From contig NW_020170515.1 of NCBI RefSeq assembly GCF_000524195.1, positions 3,355 through 67,354 of the forward strand: 64,000 nt of DNA, read 5' to 3'. Shown here one piece after another: positions 12,201 to 20,150 of the stretch (within the stretch, counting starts at the first letter, position 1; every line of letters starts with the position of its first letter). The notes under the pieces are model-generated. The model saw only the letters and a list, made by a program, of their open reading frames with translations. It was not told the DNA's origin and made no database searches. Source of the DNA: Echinococcus granulosus (lineage: Eukaryota > Platyhelminthes > Cestoda > Cyclophyllidea > Taeniidae). Position numbers and translations under genes: made by a program.

Positions 12201-13769
12201 AACAATTAACTTTTGGCTTCTTTGAGTGTAGACCTTAATCTCTGATGAAGTGGAGCGGTCAAAGAGGGTAGAAAATATTACAGTTTGCTTGTCACGAAAT
12301 TCATTTGCCTTTTGGACAAAAATTTTCCTGACAATTAGTCAGAAGTTAAATGATCAACTTCCCAATCCTCTCTGCAACCTATCGAAAGATAAATGGGACG
12401 ATTATAATTGGCCTGAGAGGCGATGGCACTTAACTATATGACTTGAGTAGACAAAGCAGCCTTGGGAAGATCTTCCTCCCCTCCACTTGATAAAGCAGAG
12501 GAAAGTTGGCTTTTGTTGCCCCGCTTTACAGAGGCAAAATTTTTCAGATTAATAAAGCAGCAGATATCCACTTCTTTCAGCATTTAAAGCATTAGTACAT
12601 CGAATCATATCATGGTCGTCAATCAGGTAGTAGTTAGCATCCTGAACTCTGGCGGTACGGTATCTCATGGAGTAGGGTTTAGCGCGCTGAACAGCTCGAA
12701 GAAGTAGTTATCCATGGAAAGACAGACATCAGATATGAGCGGTGAGAGCCAAGATGTATCGGAAATGTATCGACAGTGCCTGTGTTGTATGTGTGTGTGT
12801 ACGTAAATGCAAATCCACATAAATGCACGCACACATATAATGGTTCGTAGGCAGAGGACTTGACTGTTGTACATTTTAATGCTCTCCTGGACGCTGTGGA
12901 CTCTGAAGACAATGGTAAATTGGCAATGAGGCACCCCTTTTTCTCAAAACTCCCCCTCATTCCTCCTCGGCAGCTCCATATACGTATGTGTGTGTGTGTG
13001 ACTAAATGCCTTGAACAAGGGCAGTTATGATTGTTTTTTGATCCGGAAACATGAACAGCCGTGACAGCAGCAGCGCCAGTAGCAGAAGTGAGATCGGTAG
13101 AAGCTTTAGAATGTAGTCAACACATTTTACTGATCCGTCTAAGTTGGCACACTTTCTCCTCTCTTTGAGTTAAAGGGCTATACTGCTTCCTTCACATTTA
13201 AAACTAGGTAATAACCAGCTGTGAGGGGTGTAGTCAGTCATCAAAAGATACTAATCGTATACCGAATTCTGATATCGAGGATGTAATCAACTTGGCATTT
13301 TTGACTAAGTTGCCTCTGATGGGTCTATGCTATGCAGTATAACCCTTTCTATTGACAGGTAAAAAATTAAAAGATTATCCACTGGTTTAAATTAAAAATG
13401 ACCATGCTTCATTCAAAATCAATTTAAAAATATTAAAAATTACTTACATAAGTAAGGCTGAGGAAGATACGAAAATCCACTTAAATCCTTATTTAAATCT
13501 CCTGGGGCCTGAAAACAGGAAGTCAAGTAAAACGGCTGGAAAGCGGCATCATCCGCCTTTTCGTGCACGTCTTGAAGTCGGTCCTCTAGCTTGAGACGTT
13601 TTGAAGTGCAAGCGTCTGTAACACTCCACACCACCTGGTCATCCTGGGGCCAAGACAATAAACTAGAATCCAAAAGTGTGGATTGGTGGTCATTTGGAAA
13701 CACCATTGAAGTTGATAAGGTTCCGGAGGTAGTGTGAGGTAGGTTATCCCAGGAGAATTGCTGATCCAT
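101..13769 (-). CDS. CREBRF: CREBRF/REPTOR-like bZIP transcription regulator, five coding exons
   Basis: Coding exons on the minus strand, in reading order: 13769-13448, 10951-10445, 2721-2166, 691-618 and probably 255-101. Phases agree at every junction and give about 537 codons. Exon 3 carries AYFWQYNAQCKGPKAVRL, then GNDVTPNILRLRSMGDELDR, which matches the family block VEDLTPNPKKLLQIGNEL. It ends in REKNKLAS and exon 4 continues KICRLKKKAFHESNKIK, the CREBRF basic region. Known for the family: CREBRF (Luman recruitment factor) and fly REPTOR are nuclear bZIP regulators tied to stress, ER and TOR signalling. The first two exons encode a Ser/Thr/Pro-rich, His/Gln-rich stretch (poly-HQ near the end of exon 2), typical of an activation region and unlike vertebrate sequence. 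The start at 13769 is the ATG of MDQQFSWDN. An in-frame ATG at 13814 gives a hydrophobic, less likely extension. The last exon is the weakest part. The family assignment is strong from the sequence; function is by homology. Confidence 0.85.
256..617 (-). other. Last CREBRF-like intron with an AT microsatellite
   Basis: This is non-coding sequence between the bZIP exon and the presumed terminal exon. It contains an AT dinucleotide run at 297-322 and short CA-rich stretches around 342-400. I see no additional gene. Confidence 0.5.
297..322. repeat. AT-rich microsatellite
   Basis: An alternating AT tract with one GG interruption, in the last CREBRF-like intron. Confidence 0.85.
618..691 (-). 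CDS. CREBRF: bZIP basic-region exon of the CREBRF-like gene
   Basis: A 74-nt exon too short for ordinary ORF listing. It is bounded on the minus strand by an acceptor after tttatttgatgcag and by a GTAAGT donor (plus 612-617). It starts with one base that completes the Lys codon left by exon 3, then reads ICRLKKKAFHESNKIKYTGLGLEY up to the donor. The basic-region residues Asn (in the previous exon), Ala, Cys and Arg of the N..A(S)..CR pattern are all kept across the junction, so the DNA-binding segment should be functional. The leucine-rich part that follows lies in the next exon. Confidence 0.9.
692..2165 (-). other. Intron 3 of the CREBRF-like gene
   Basis: This is AT-rich intronic sequence. 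The only strong structural feature is a 20-bp perfect palindrome at 1858-1877, listed separately. The open frames here are short and show no family signal. Confidence 0.6.
1858..1877. repeat. 20-bp perfect palindrome with T-box-like half sites
   Basis: CAACACCTTTAAAGGTGTTG is identical to its reverse complement. Each arm holds the AGGTGT core known from T-box binding sites. The two cores face outward and are separated by four bases, whereas the classical Brachyury palindrome has no gap. The palindrome is seen in the sequence; regulatory use is inference. Confidence 0.6.
2166..2721 (-). CDS. CREBRF: Conserved-block exon of the CREBRF-like gene
   Basis: A 556-nt exon with acceptor ctttacag (plus 2722-2723) and donor GTGAGT (plus 2160-2165). 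It encodes the WQYNAQCKGPK segment, a KRNDLVHCSKLRRGDGNDV stretch leading into the TPN family block, a poly-Gly spacer, and the start of the basic region. Its first two bases complete an Ile codon begun by the last base of exon 2. The poly-Gly run (about eight residues) between the conserved block and the basic region is a lineage-specific spacer. Confidence 0.9.
5594..5660. repeat. GGAT/GATA-type microsatellite
   Basis: Imperfect units of GATA and GGAT/GAATGGAT, in the large CREBRF-like intron. Confidence 0.75.
6106..6136. repeat. TG dinucleotide repeat
   Basis: Alternating TG interrupted by a CCAG. Confidence 0.8.
7825..7850. repeat. GGA trinucleotide repeat
   Basis: About eight units of AGG in a purine-rich strand, within the promoter-like zone. 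Confidence 0.8.
7922..7953. repeat. Short imperfect inverted repeat (hairpin)
   Basis: AAACAGCCCTCAC pairs with GTGAAGGCTGTTT across a 6-nt loop, 13 pairs with one mismatch. It is too short for a standard pre-miRNA. It is recorded as structure only. Confidence 0.45.
10445..10951 (-). CDS. CREBRF: Low-complexity activation-type exon of the CREBRF-like gene
   Basis: A 507-nt exon with a pyrimidine-rich acceptor ending cacttcag and a GTAAGT donor (plus 10439-10444). It completes a Ser codon begun by exon 1. The product is rich in Ser, Thr, Pro and aromatic residues and ends in a His/Gln-rich run (about 30 residues) followed by a Ser-rich end. Such composition is common in transactivation domains. 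I cannot match it to a named domain. Confidence 0.75.
10952..13447 (-). other. Intron 1 of the CREBRF-like gene
   Basis: This is 2.5 kb of intron. It contains CA/TG-rich simple repeats (12788-12800 and 12986-13000), a T/C-rich stretch near 12070-12110 and a C run near 11520. No exon or RNA gene could be supported. Confidence 0.6.
13448..13769 (-). CDS. CREBRF: First coding exon of the CREBRF-like gene
   Basis: Begins MDQQFSWDNLPHTTSG and includes an acidic/aromatic SWPQDDQVVWS segment and a KRLKLEDRL motif that could serve as a short nuclear-localisation signal. The donor GTAAGT (plus 13442-13447) leaves phase 1, matching exon 2. Upstream sequence is AT-rich with no further exon evident. Confidence 0.7.
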
Positions 13770-13799
13770 TAGCCCAAAAAGGACTAAAAATAACTGCAT

Positions 13800-14360
13800 A
13801 AAAAAGTTACCCAAAAAAACTAATGATAACCCTTAATAGTAAAAAAACCATTTTGGCTATTGTAAAAGGGGAACTTTAAAGCTATTGTTGTTACGAGTTC
13901 AAAAAATTAAAAAGCGAAAATTCATGCAAAATTAAAAAAGTTAGGAAAAAAATTATTAACAAAATACCTTAAAAAATTAAAACAGTTAACCAAAATATTA
14001 AAAGACACCAAGTTTTTTGTTTACCGGTTTATATAGCCTGGCTGCTAAACGGTTTGCGCTGCAACAAGCTAACGCGCAAGCTGGCGCACTCAATAAACCG
14101 CAATTATTAAAAAAAATAAAACAAAATGAGGCCGTTAAATTCATTATAAAAAAATTAAGCGTTAAACACTTAGAAGCACAAAACTTAGCTTACACGGCTA
14201 ATTTAAGTTGGCAATTAGTAGCAAACTAATATTTTACGAGTATTGCCTCAATTGCGGCCACCACTTACACTACCACGCAAAATTTTTGCAATTCACTATA
14301 TGCTACACAACAATGCAACCTCTTTTAAGGCTAAAAAAATTTGCTTTAAAAATATGCATA
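13800..14360. other. AT-rich island with a foreign-looking open frame
   Basis: A/T content jumps sharply here, with tandem ttaaaaaatta-type tracts at 13900-14000. From 14002 to 14229 a plus-strand frame without ATG reads a lysine-, leucine- and glutamine-rich peptide including AAKRFALQQANAQAGALNK. It uses TTA and AAA codons heavily, unlike the surrounding genes. I do not recognise the peptide. It could be chance in a low-complexity region, a decayed insertion or a contaminant join. Confidence 0.45.
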
Positions 14361-14416
14361 TTTAGCAGTTAGTAGATGCTGGGGAACTAAAGAGACCCAG
14401 AGGCCAGATACACAAG

Positions 14417-14613
14417 TGTAATACAACCGTGGTTTATCCCCCGGTATTGGTGAGGCACCACTTTTGTATTTCTAATTCGGCCTCCTTGTACCTCGTTAGG
14501 CGGACTGGCCTTTCGAGCCATGCCAATAGCCCGGACACCTTCTCCGTGCTGAATATATATTCTGCCCGAGTATTGTGTCTTCTTTCGTCTTCAGGGAGTG
14601 CCGGGACGCTACA
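14417..14613 (+). repeat. 5' LTR of TRIM copy 1
   Basis: Begins TGTAATAC and ends GCTACA. It contains an internal AATATATATTCTGC segment and a TGTCTTCTTTCGTCTTCAGG stretch, both shared with the partner LTR. The latter is also recognisable in the other two copies of the family. Confidence 0.85.
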
Positions 14614-15208
14614 TTGGTGGCAGCGGAAAGCGAACCCGATCTTGAAAGACATGTATCCTGATTTTCCACTTCTGCGTGATAAGCCTTAGTAGAGCGGAAG
14701 GAGTACACATGCTACGGATGGGAGAATGGTTATGACTCCTAACAGAAGGGTTGATGTTGACATCTACCTTCGGCATCTCTCCCAGTCCCGTGTTCTGCAG
14801 AAAAGCTATTAACAACTGAAGCGACACTAGCCGTGAACCATCTGGAAGTTTCGTTACGGATTTCCCCTACCGTCCCCCATGGACCCGTTTTAAATCTTTA
14901 ATTCCCTTATTCAAATATGCTTTTAGGCCAGTGTTCCTGCATCTATCTATGGACACGCATGATGGCCGGCGCAGTTCCCCGTCCTGAATGAAATCCCTTA
15001 ACCGGACGAAACCCCAGATCCAGTCAAGCTGCCAAGAGGGATCAGTGACGTTGAGGTCAACTATCCCCTCAGTTGCGCGCTAATTTGGTGACTGGCACGG
15101 TTGGCTCGTGGGTTTTTTTTTTACTGCACCGACTACGTTGTAATGGCTGACGCGGGAGGTTGACCTGTGGGAGCGCCGGGGACGACGCTCAAAAGAGGAG
15201 AAAGGCTA

Positions 15209-15404
15209 TGTAATACGATAGTGGTTTATCCCTCGGTTCTGGTGAGGCGCCACTTTTGTGCTTCGAATTAGCCCCCTTGTACCTCGCTGGGTGGGCTGGC
15301 CTTTTGGGCCATGCCAATAGCCCAGACACCTTCTCCGTGCTGAATATATATTCTGCTCGAGTATTGTGTCTTCTTTCGTCTTCAGGGAGTGCTGGGACGC
15401 TACA
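15209..15404 (+). repeat. 3' LTR of TRIM copy 1
   Basis: Partner of the repeat at 14417. Same ends and order, with about twenty scattered substitutions, so the insertion is not recent. Confidence 0.85.
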
Positions 15405-16252
15405 TAGGGCTATCCCTTACTAAAACTATGAGCCAAACATACAACCAACGCATCACAATTAAGTTGCGCACTGGTATATAATGCCTGAGGCATGCTTGTT
15501 ATATCGCTTGCTTAGGTGCTTGAAAAGATACTCAAAAATCGTTTTACAAGGAATTTTGTTGAATGTTAGGAAGAGAAATTTTTACCATTACTTTAAATTT
15601 CCGACATGTGGCATGTACTTGTATGCCCAGAAGTTTTATAGAACTCCCTCATGTCTGTGCCCTTAAGTACTAAGTTGTGGTTTCTGCAAATCCGCAAAGT
15701 GCACGAATAAGTTGATATTACTTGAGTACTGGCGCAATCACTCTAATGCGTTATGGATTTTGAACAATCTAGGATACTCACCTCCTTGACATCTTTCTAA
15801 GACATTTTGCCGTTTTATCTGAATAAAACTTTAATATAAGTATTGTATTTTCATTTGTATTATTTACTGATGTGTTAGGATTTAATTAAGTGAGGATTTT
15901 TTATCAGGCCAACCCAAGGTCATATGGGATACATTTCTGACGCGTTGGTCTTTGACCTGCCGAAACGCATTCTTATGTGTAGGCCTTAGTATGCCTTGGC
16001 AATAATATCATGCTTACTTATTTTCACTATTTAAATGCAAAATGACCGTGTGCTGACTGTTAGGGCAGACCTCAAATTGATTTGGAACACACATGAGATT
16101 ACAAATTTTCAAGGGAAGCCACATTTTCTCTTATTTGTTGCACATCAGATTTGGCGATATAGGTGCGGCTGGATAGTGTATCCGATATCTTTGCATCCAC
16201 TTTTAGATGCTGCTAATCTTACTTCTTAATCTAGAACAAAGAACCGTTTGCG
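15405..16252. other. Intergenic sequence before CIAO1
   Basis: No gene is seen. The CIAO1 start codon is preceded at 16232-16235 by a pyrimidine-rich acceptor-like ctag, 17 nt before the ATG. This could be a 5'-UTR intron end or a spliced-leader trans-splice acceptor, both common in flatworms. Confidence 0.4.
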
Positions 16253-18809
16253 ATGACTGAATCTTATTGTTTCCCAGTTGGCGACCCATCAGCGAAAGTG
16301 AAAAGGCTCCAAACTCTCAGTCATCACGAGGAACGTGTTTGGTGTGTTTCATGGAATAATGCCGGCACGATCCTAGCGTCCTGTGGAGAAGATAAATCCG
16401 TTTGTCTCTGGGTTACCGAAGGTATGCTTTCAATCTTCTAGTCCTTTTTCATACTGTCATTGTTCTTCATAACAGCTTTTTTAATGTCACTTTCTTATAT
16501 CACTACCGTAACCTTTACTTTTACCTGTCTCTTTTTTCACTGTTTTTCCATCGTCTCTGAAGGTCCTACATGGAAGTGCGCCTTCTCTTCGACTGATAAC
16601 CACATTCGCACTGTTCGACACGTGTCATGGTCTCCAAGTGACAGGTACTTAGCTACTGCTAGTTTCGATTCAACCGTTGCTATATGCCGTGTTGAGGTAA
16701 CAGACGGAACAATCGACCTGCTATCTATCGCTATTTTGGAGGGTAGGTTCACCTGATGCCAATTGGAATGTTTATGCATCTTTGTCAATACATTATCTTG
16801 GGTCATAACTTCCTGCTGTATGAGCGGTCCCTTTAAGATACTTCGCACTCATCCCTCTTGTGAGAAGACGCACTTTGGTATTTGAAATGCTTAGCTGGAC
16901 CAAAATCGGTGGATTGTAAATTCATGATTGAGGGAGGCCCGGTTTCAGTTGCATACTCCATTTCCATCTTGACTAAGCAGGCATGAGCGACCATGTCCAC
17001 TGAGAGGTCGTTTACTTCGAGTGTATTGCCCTATTTGGACAGCATGCTGCTCTATTTAAGTTATCCGTATGATAGCGTTGACACAAAATTGGTTAATTTG
17101 ACAGGTTTAAGGGTCTTCGGTCTACTCTGTTCCTATATCCGGTATGTAAATAGAAAGCCTGGTGTCTTACTTTCACTGGCTCTGCTCGAACTGGGTGCCT
17201 GTTGCCGAAGTTATCCTTAGTCGCTAGGATCTGAGACCTGGGCATTCTTCGTATTTTACATCAATCTCCGTGGTGCAGTGATGAGTGGAAATACTCTTTT
17301 GCGCCGTCAAGTGGGAATAAAAGTTGGACATTCTCCTCACTGATTTACTTGTCCTTGCTCTTTCTGAAGAGGAAAGGGCACTTCTTACTCACATAATTGC
17401 ATTGTATTGAGTACATGCATCCAAGCTGTACTTATTTGGCTTCCAGCGAGAATTTTACAGTGGTTCACGAGGCATTTCGGTTATCTGACATTCCTACTTT
17501 TTATTAATGCATATTTCACACTTATTGGGCATCTTTTTCACCTTCAAAAATATCCTCCTTTTATTTTCACTACCATTTTTGGGCTAAAGGCCATACCAGC
17601 GAGGTCAAATGTGTGACCTGGTCGCCCTCCGGTTGCCTCCTGGCCACGTGTGGACGCGATAAGAGTGTGTGGATCTGGGAATTCGATGACGAGGAGGACT
17701 TCCAGTGCGTCAGTGTCCTTCAACCCCACCGTGGTGACGTCAAATACGTCTTTTGGCATCCCATCAAAGAGGTATCCTATTTGTTCCATCTGTTGCCTGC
17801 CTTTTTCTCGATTAAGTTGTGTGGTAGCGCCCCGAGTCATTTCCGAGGACCATAGCACATTTTCTACTTAATTTTAAGAGGAACTGTTAAGTTGAAACTG
17901 AAATGAACCTTATGCCATCAATTTAATCGGTGGATACTTTTCGATTAAAACATGGTTTTTTTGTTATTTTGGTAGAAAAGGCAACCTCTTTATTGACCAT
18001 ACTTTTGATTTTACTTGACTTGCTCTTCCTGACAGATGCTGGGTTCCACAAGCTACGACAATACAATCAACTTGTACAAAGAGGAGCTCGACGACTGGGC
18101 AGTTGTTTGTAAATTGAGTGAGTTGGTTGAAGCTCCCACTTAAGCAAAGCTGGAATAGTCACATTCATCTACTCATCCTGCTTCTTGCCCCCTGCAGTTG
18201 GTCACGAGTCCACCGTTTGGAAGGCGGAGTTCTCACCAAACGGTCAGTTTTTAGCCTCCGTAAGTGAGGACACAAGCATCAAACTTTGGCATGAATTGCG
18301 TAAGTTAGCTCATTTTTTCTACAATCATAACTTATTTTTCTTTAGCTGATGAAAAGTCTCCCCATTGGGTATGTTTTAAAACCCTAGCAGGCTACCACAA
18401 TGCACCTGTATTCGGTCTGGCCTGGTAGGTTTATTAAGGCAAGACAGACAAGTTAACGTCTTCTGAATCTAGGACTCCCTGCGGTCACTATTTAGCCACA
18501 TGTGGTGGTGATAACTCCGTCTACGTGTTCCGGATAAATCTTACCCCAGGCAACCTCGTGAGTGAGGTTTCAACTGAGGATGTGGTAGTGTGGCAACACC
18601 TTTCCAAATCCCACGGAAGTGATGTAAACTGTGTAGCATGGAGGCCGAAGATATGCGAGCCGAAGGACGCCGTTATGAGGGCGGCCTATCTGCTCGCCAC
18701 AGCTGGTGATGATCGGCAGGTGAACTTGTGGGGCATGCCTCTCGACCTTGACTCAATTTGTCATGCGCTTCATGCACAATCTGAGGAAGATGAGCTTGAT
18801 GTAGATTGA
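16253..18809 (+). CDS. CIAO1: CIAO1, WD40 subunit of the cytosolic iron-sulfur targeting complex
   Basis: Seven exons: 16253-16421, 16563-16742, 17590-17771, 18036-18117, 18198-18299, 18346-18424 and 18473-18809. All phases agree, giving 376 residues (human about 339). The product follows human CIAO1 repeat by repeat: [119 protein letters not shown] and [10 protein letters not shown]. The family forms a seven-bladed propeller that, with MMS19 and CIAO2B, passes 4Fe-4S clusters to cytosolic and nuclear proteins. The RDKSVWIWE strand, which includes the conserved arginine surface important in yeast Cia1, is intact. Introns 5 and 6 are only 46 and 48 bp. The C-terminus is an acidic EEDELDVD tail. 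Confidence 0.93.
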
Positions 18810-19892
18810 GCGCTTGACATTTATTTTGGTATATCAATATTTCGCAAGCGTATTCCCCTCCATCTAAGCCTGGCTCCAAATTTTGGGGTATGAAATGTGG
18901 ATTTCTGTAGCGTGCTAGTAAGCATTGCTGTAGTTTCATGCAGTCGGGTTTTGTTTGGTCTTCGGGCGGTCGTCTAGTGGCGCTCTTGTAATGCTGTCTC
19001 AGACAGTCTAGTGGGACTGACCCCCAATGCCTTCTTGGGGATGTTAGATTTCGGAGATGCCAAGGCTAGTTTCGATTCGGTCACGATTTTCCCCGGTATG
19101 GTGCCCCTGAGGGGGGTTGAGTCTGTTCCTGTAAGAGGTAGAGTTGGGTATGCATTTAACAGAGCTTCTTGCCGCAAAATGTGGTGTGATAGAATAGAAT
19201 GGCTAAAAGTTTCCGGGTAAAAGCAAGGGAGTAAGTTTGGTAAGGTGGTTATTTAAAGGTTTCTTATAATCATATTTGACTCATCAAAGACCACTTGGAT
19301 GAGTAACACCATGGCGTAAGTAGATGACCCTATTTGTCGCTAAAATATTTAATGTGTGTTCAAGAAAGTACATTATAGTTTTAAACTACAGAATTGTGAT
19401 TATAAAGGGCCAATGTTTTAAATAGTAGACTTATCGCCACTTGATTTGAACCCTGTGTAGAATTGGCCTTGAAAATGGACGAGTGCCCTGTCGGTGGTGG
19501 GGATCGACGTTCATTTGAAAAAGACGGGTATTTTGGCGGCAGTGAGACTGTAATTTGCTACCTTACACCCTGATTACTCGTTAACTGCTTCAGAATCTAA
19601 TGATATGCAAATATCCCTCAGTCGTTTACCGTTCTGTAGCAAAGTGCTTGGAGGCAATAATTGCACCTTGTATTTAAAATTTATAGCTTATTTTGAGGTG
19701 GATTTATGTAGCTCTACTCCTAACCACCTCTCGAGGCTCATTCTCAAAGTCAGATGTGTGCATGACACTTGTGACGCGAAGGTTTTGCTAGTTGCTCGAA
19801 CATATCCGCTGCGCTTTCGCATTTGAGCTATAATTCACTCCATTTTCCAATTTTTTTTTATTCGTCCTACTTATGCACTTTTAACGTTTAGA
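18810..19892. other. Intergenic sequence downstream of CIAO1
   Basis: No supported gene. Open frames occur on both strands near 18974-19220, but neither shows a recognisable domain or splice context. It is moderately GC-rich near 19000-19150 and AT-rich elsewhere. Confidence 0.4.
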
Positions 19893-20150
19893 TTCGTGTC
19901 GGCATCAAACGTCTACCAGTTGACCAGGCGGATGCAGCTGCAGCACAAAAGAAGTTGAGACTCGATGTAGTAGCGGAACAAGCACGCTACATCGAGGCGA
20001 TCAGTCAGTGGAATGAGGATGATCAGGTTGAGCTCTTCTGTCTCTTGCTCTCCCACATGTCGCAAACACAGCGATCTCGGATCAATAGCAGAATCCGTCT
20101 TTTGGCATCCCATCAGAGAGGCTCACTTTTGTTCCGGTCTAGCGCCTGAG
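19893..20150 (+). pseudogene. Chimeric pseudo-exon: beta-TrCP dimerisation exon joined to a CIAO1 exon-3 fragment
   Basis: After an acceptor-like ttttaacgtttag, the frame reads IRVGIKRLPV and then [20 protein letters not shown] and LLSHMSQTQRSRIN. This parallels the true beta-TrCP exon at 23825 ([34 protein letters not shown]) in the same phase. At about 20090, just after the shared ATCAATAG, the match stops. The next bases, CGTCTTTTGGCATCCCATCA, match the end of CIAO1 exon 3 (about 17748-17767), and similarity continues weakly into the CIAO1 intron. The frame then runs to a stop at 20150. Amino-acid-level conservation suggests the first half was once under selection. Most likely it is a relic of a rearranged duplication; use as an alternative exon cannot be excluded. 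Confidence 0.7.

Larger units (their letters stand above)
14417..15404 (+). mobile_element. TRIM (terminal-repeat retrotransposon in miniature), copy 1
   Basis: Two direct repeats, 14417-14613 and 15209-15404 (about 197 and 196 bp, roughly nine in ten bases identical), begin TGTAATAC and end GCTACA, giving TGTA...TACA termini. Immediately inside the first is TTGGTGGCAGCGGAAAGC, a primer-binding-site-like sequence. Immediately before the second is the purine tract AAAAGAGGAGAAAGG, placed as a polypurine tract. The 595-bp interior has no gag or pol and no long ORF, so the element must be mobilised in trans. No target-site duplication is evident (acaag versus taggg), suggesting recombination or decay. 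TRIMs are known from taeniid tapeworms. Confidence 0.85.

Noticed and set aside
18974..19220. Overlapping 67-69 codon frames on both strands downstream of CIAO1
   Set aside because: No splice signals or recognisable domain; probably chance in GC-richer sequence.
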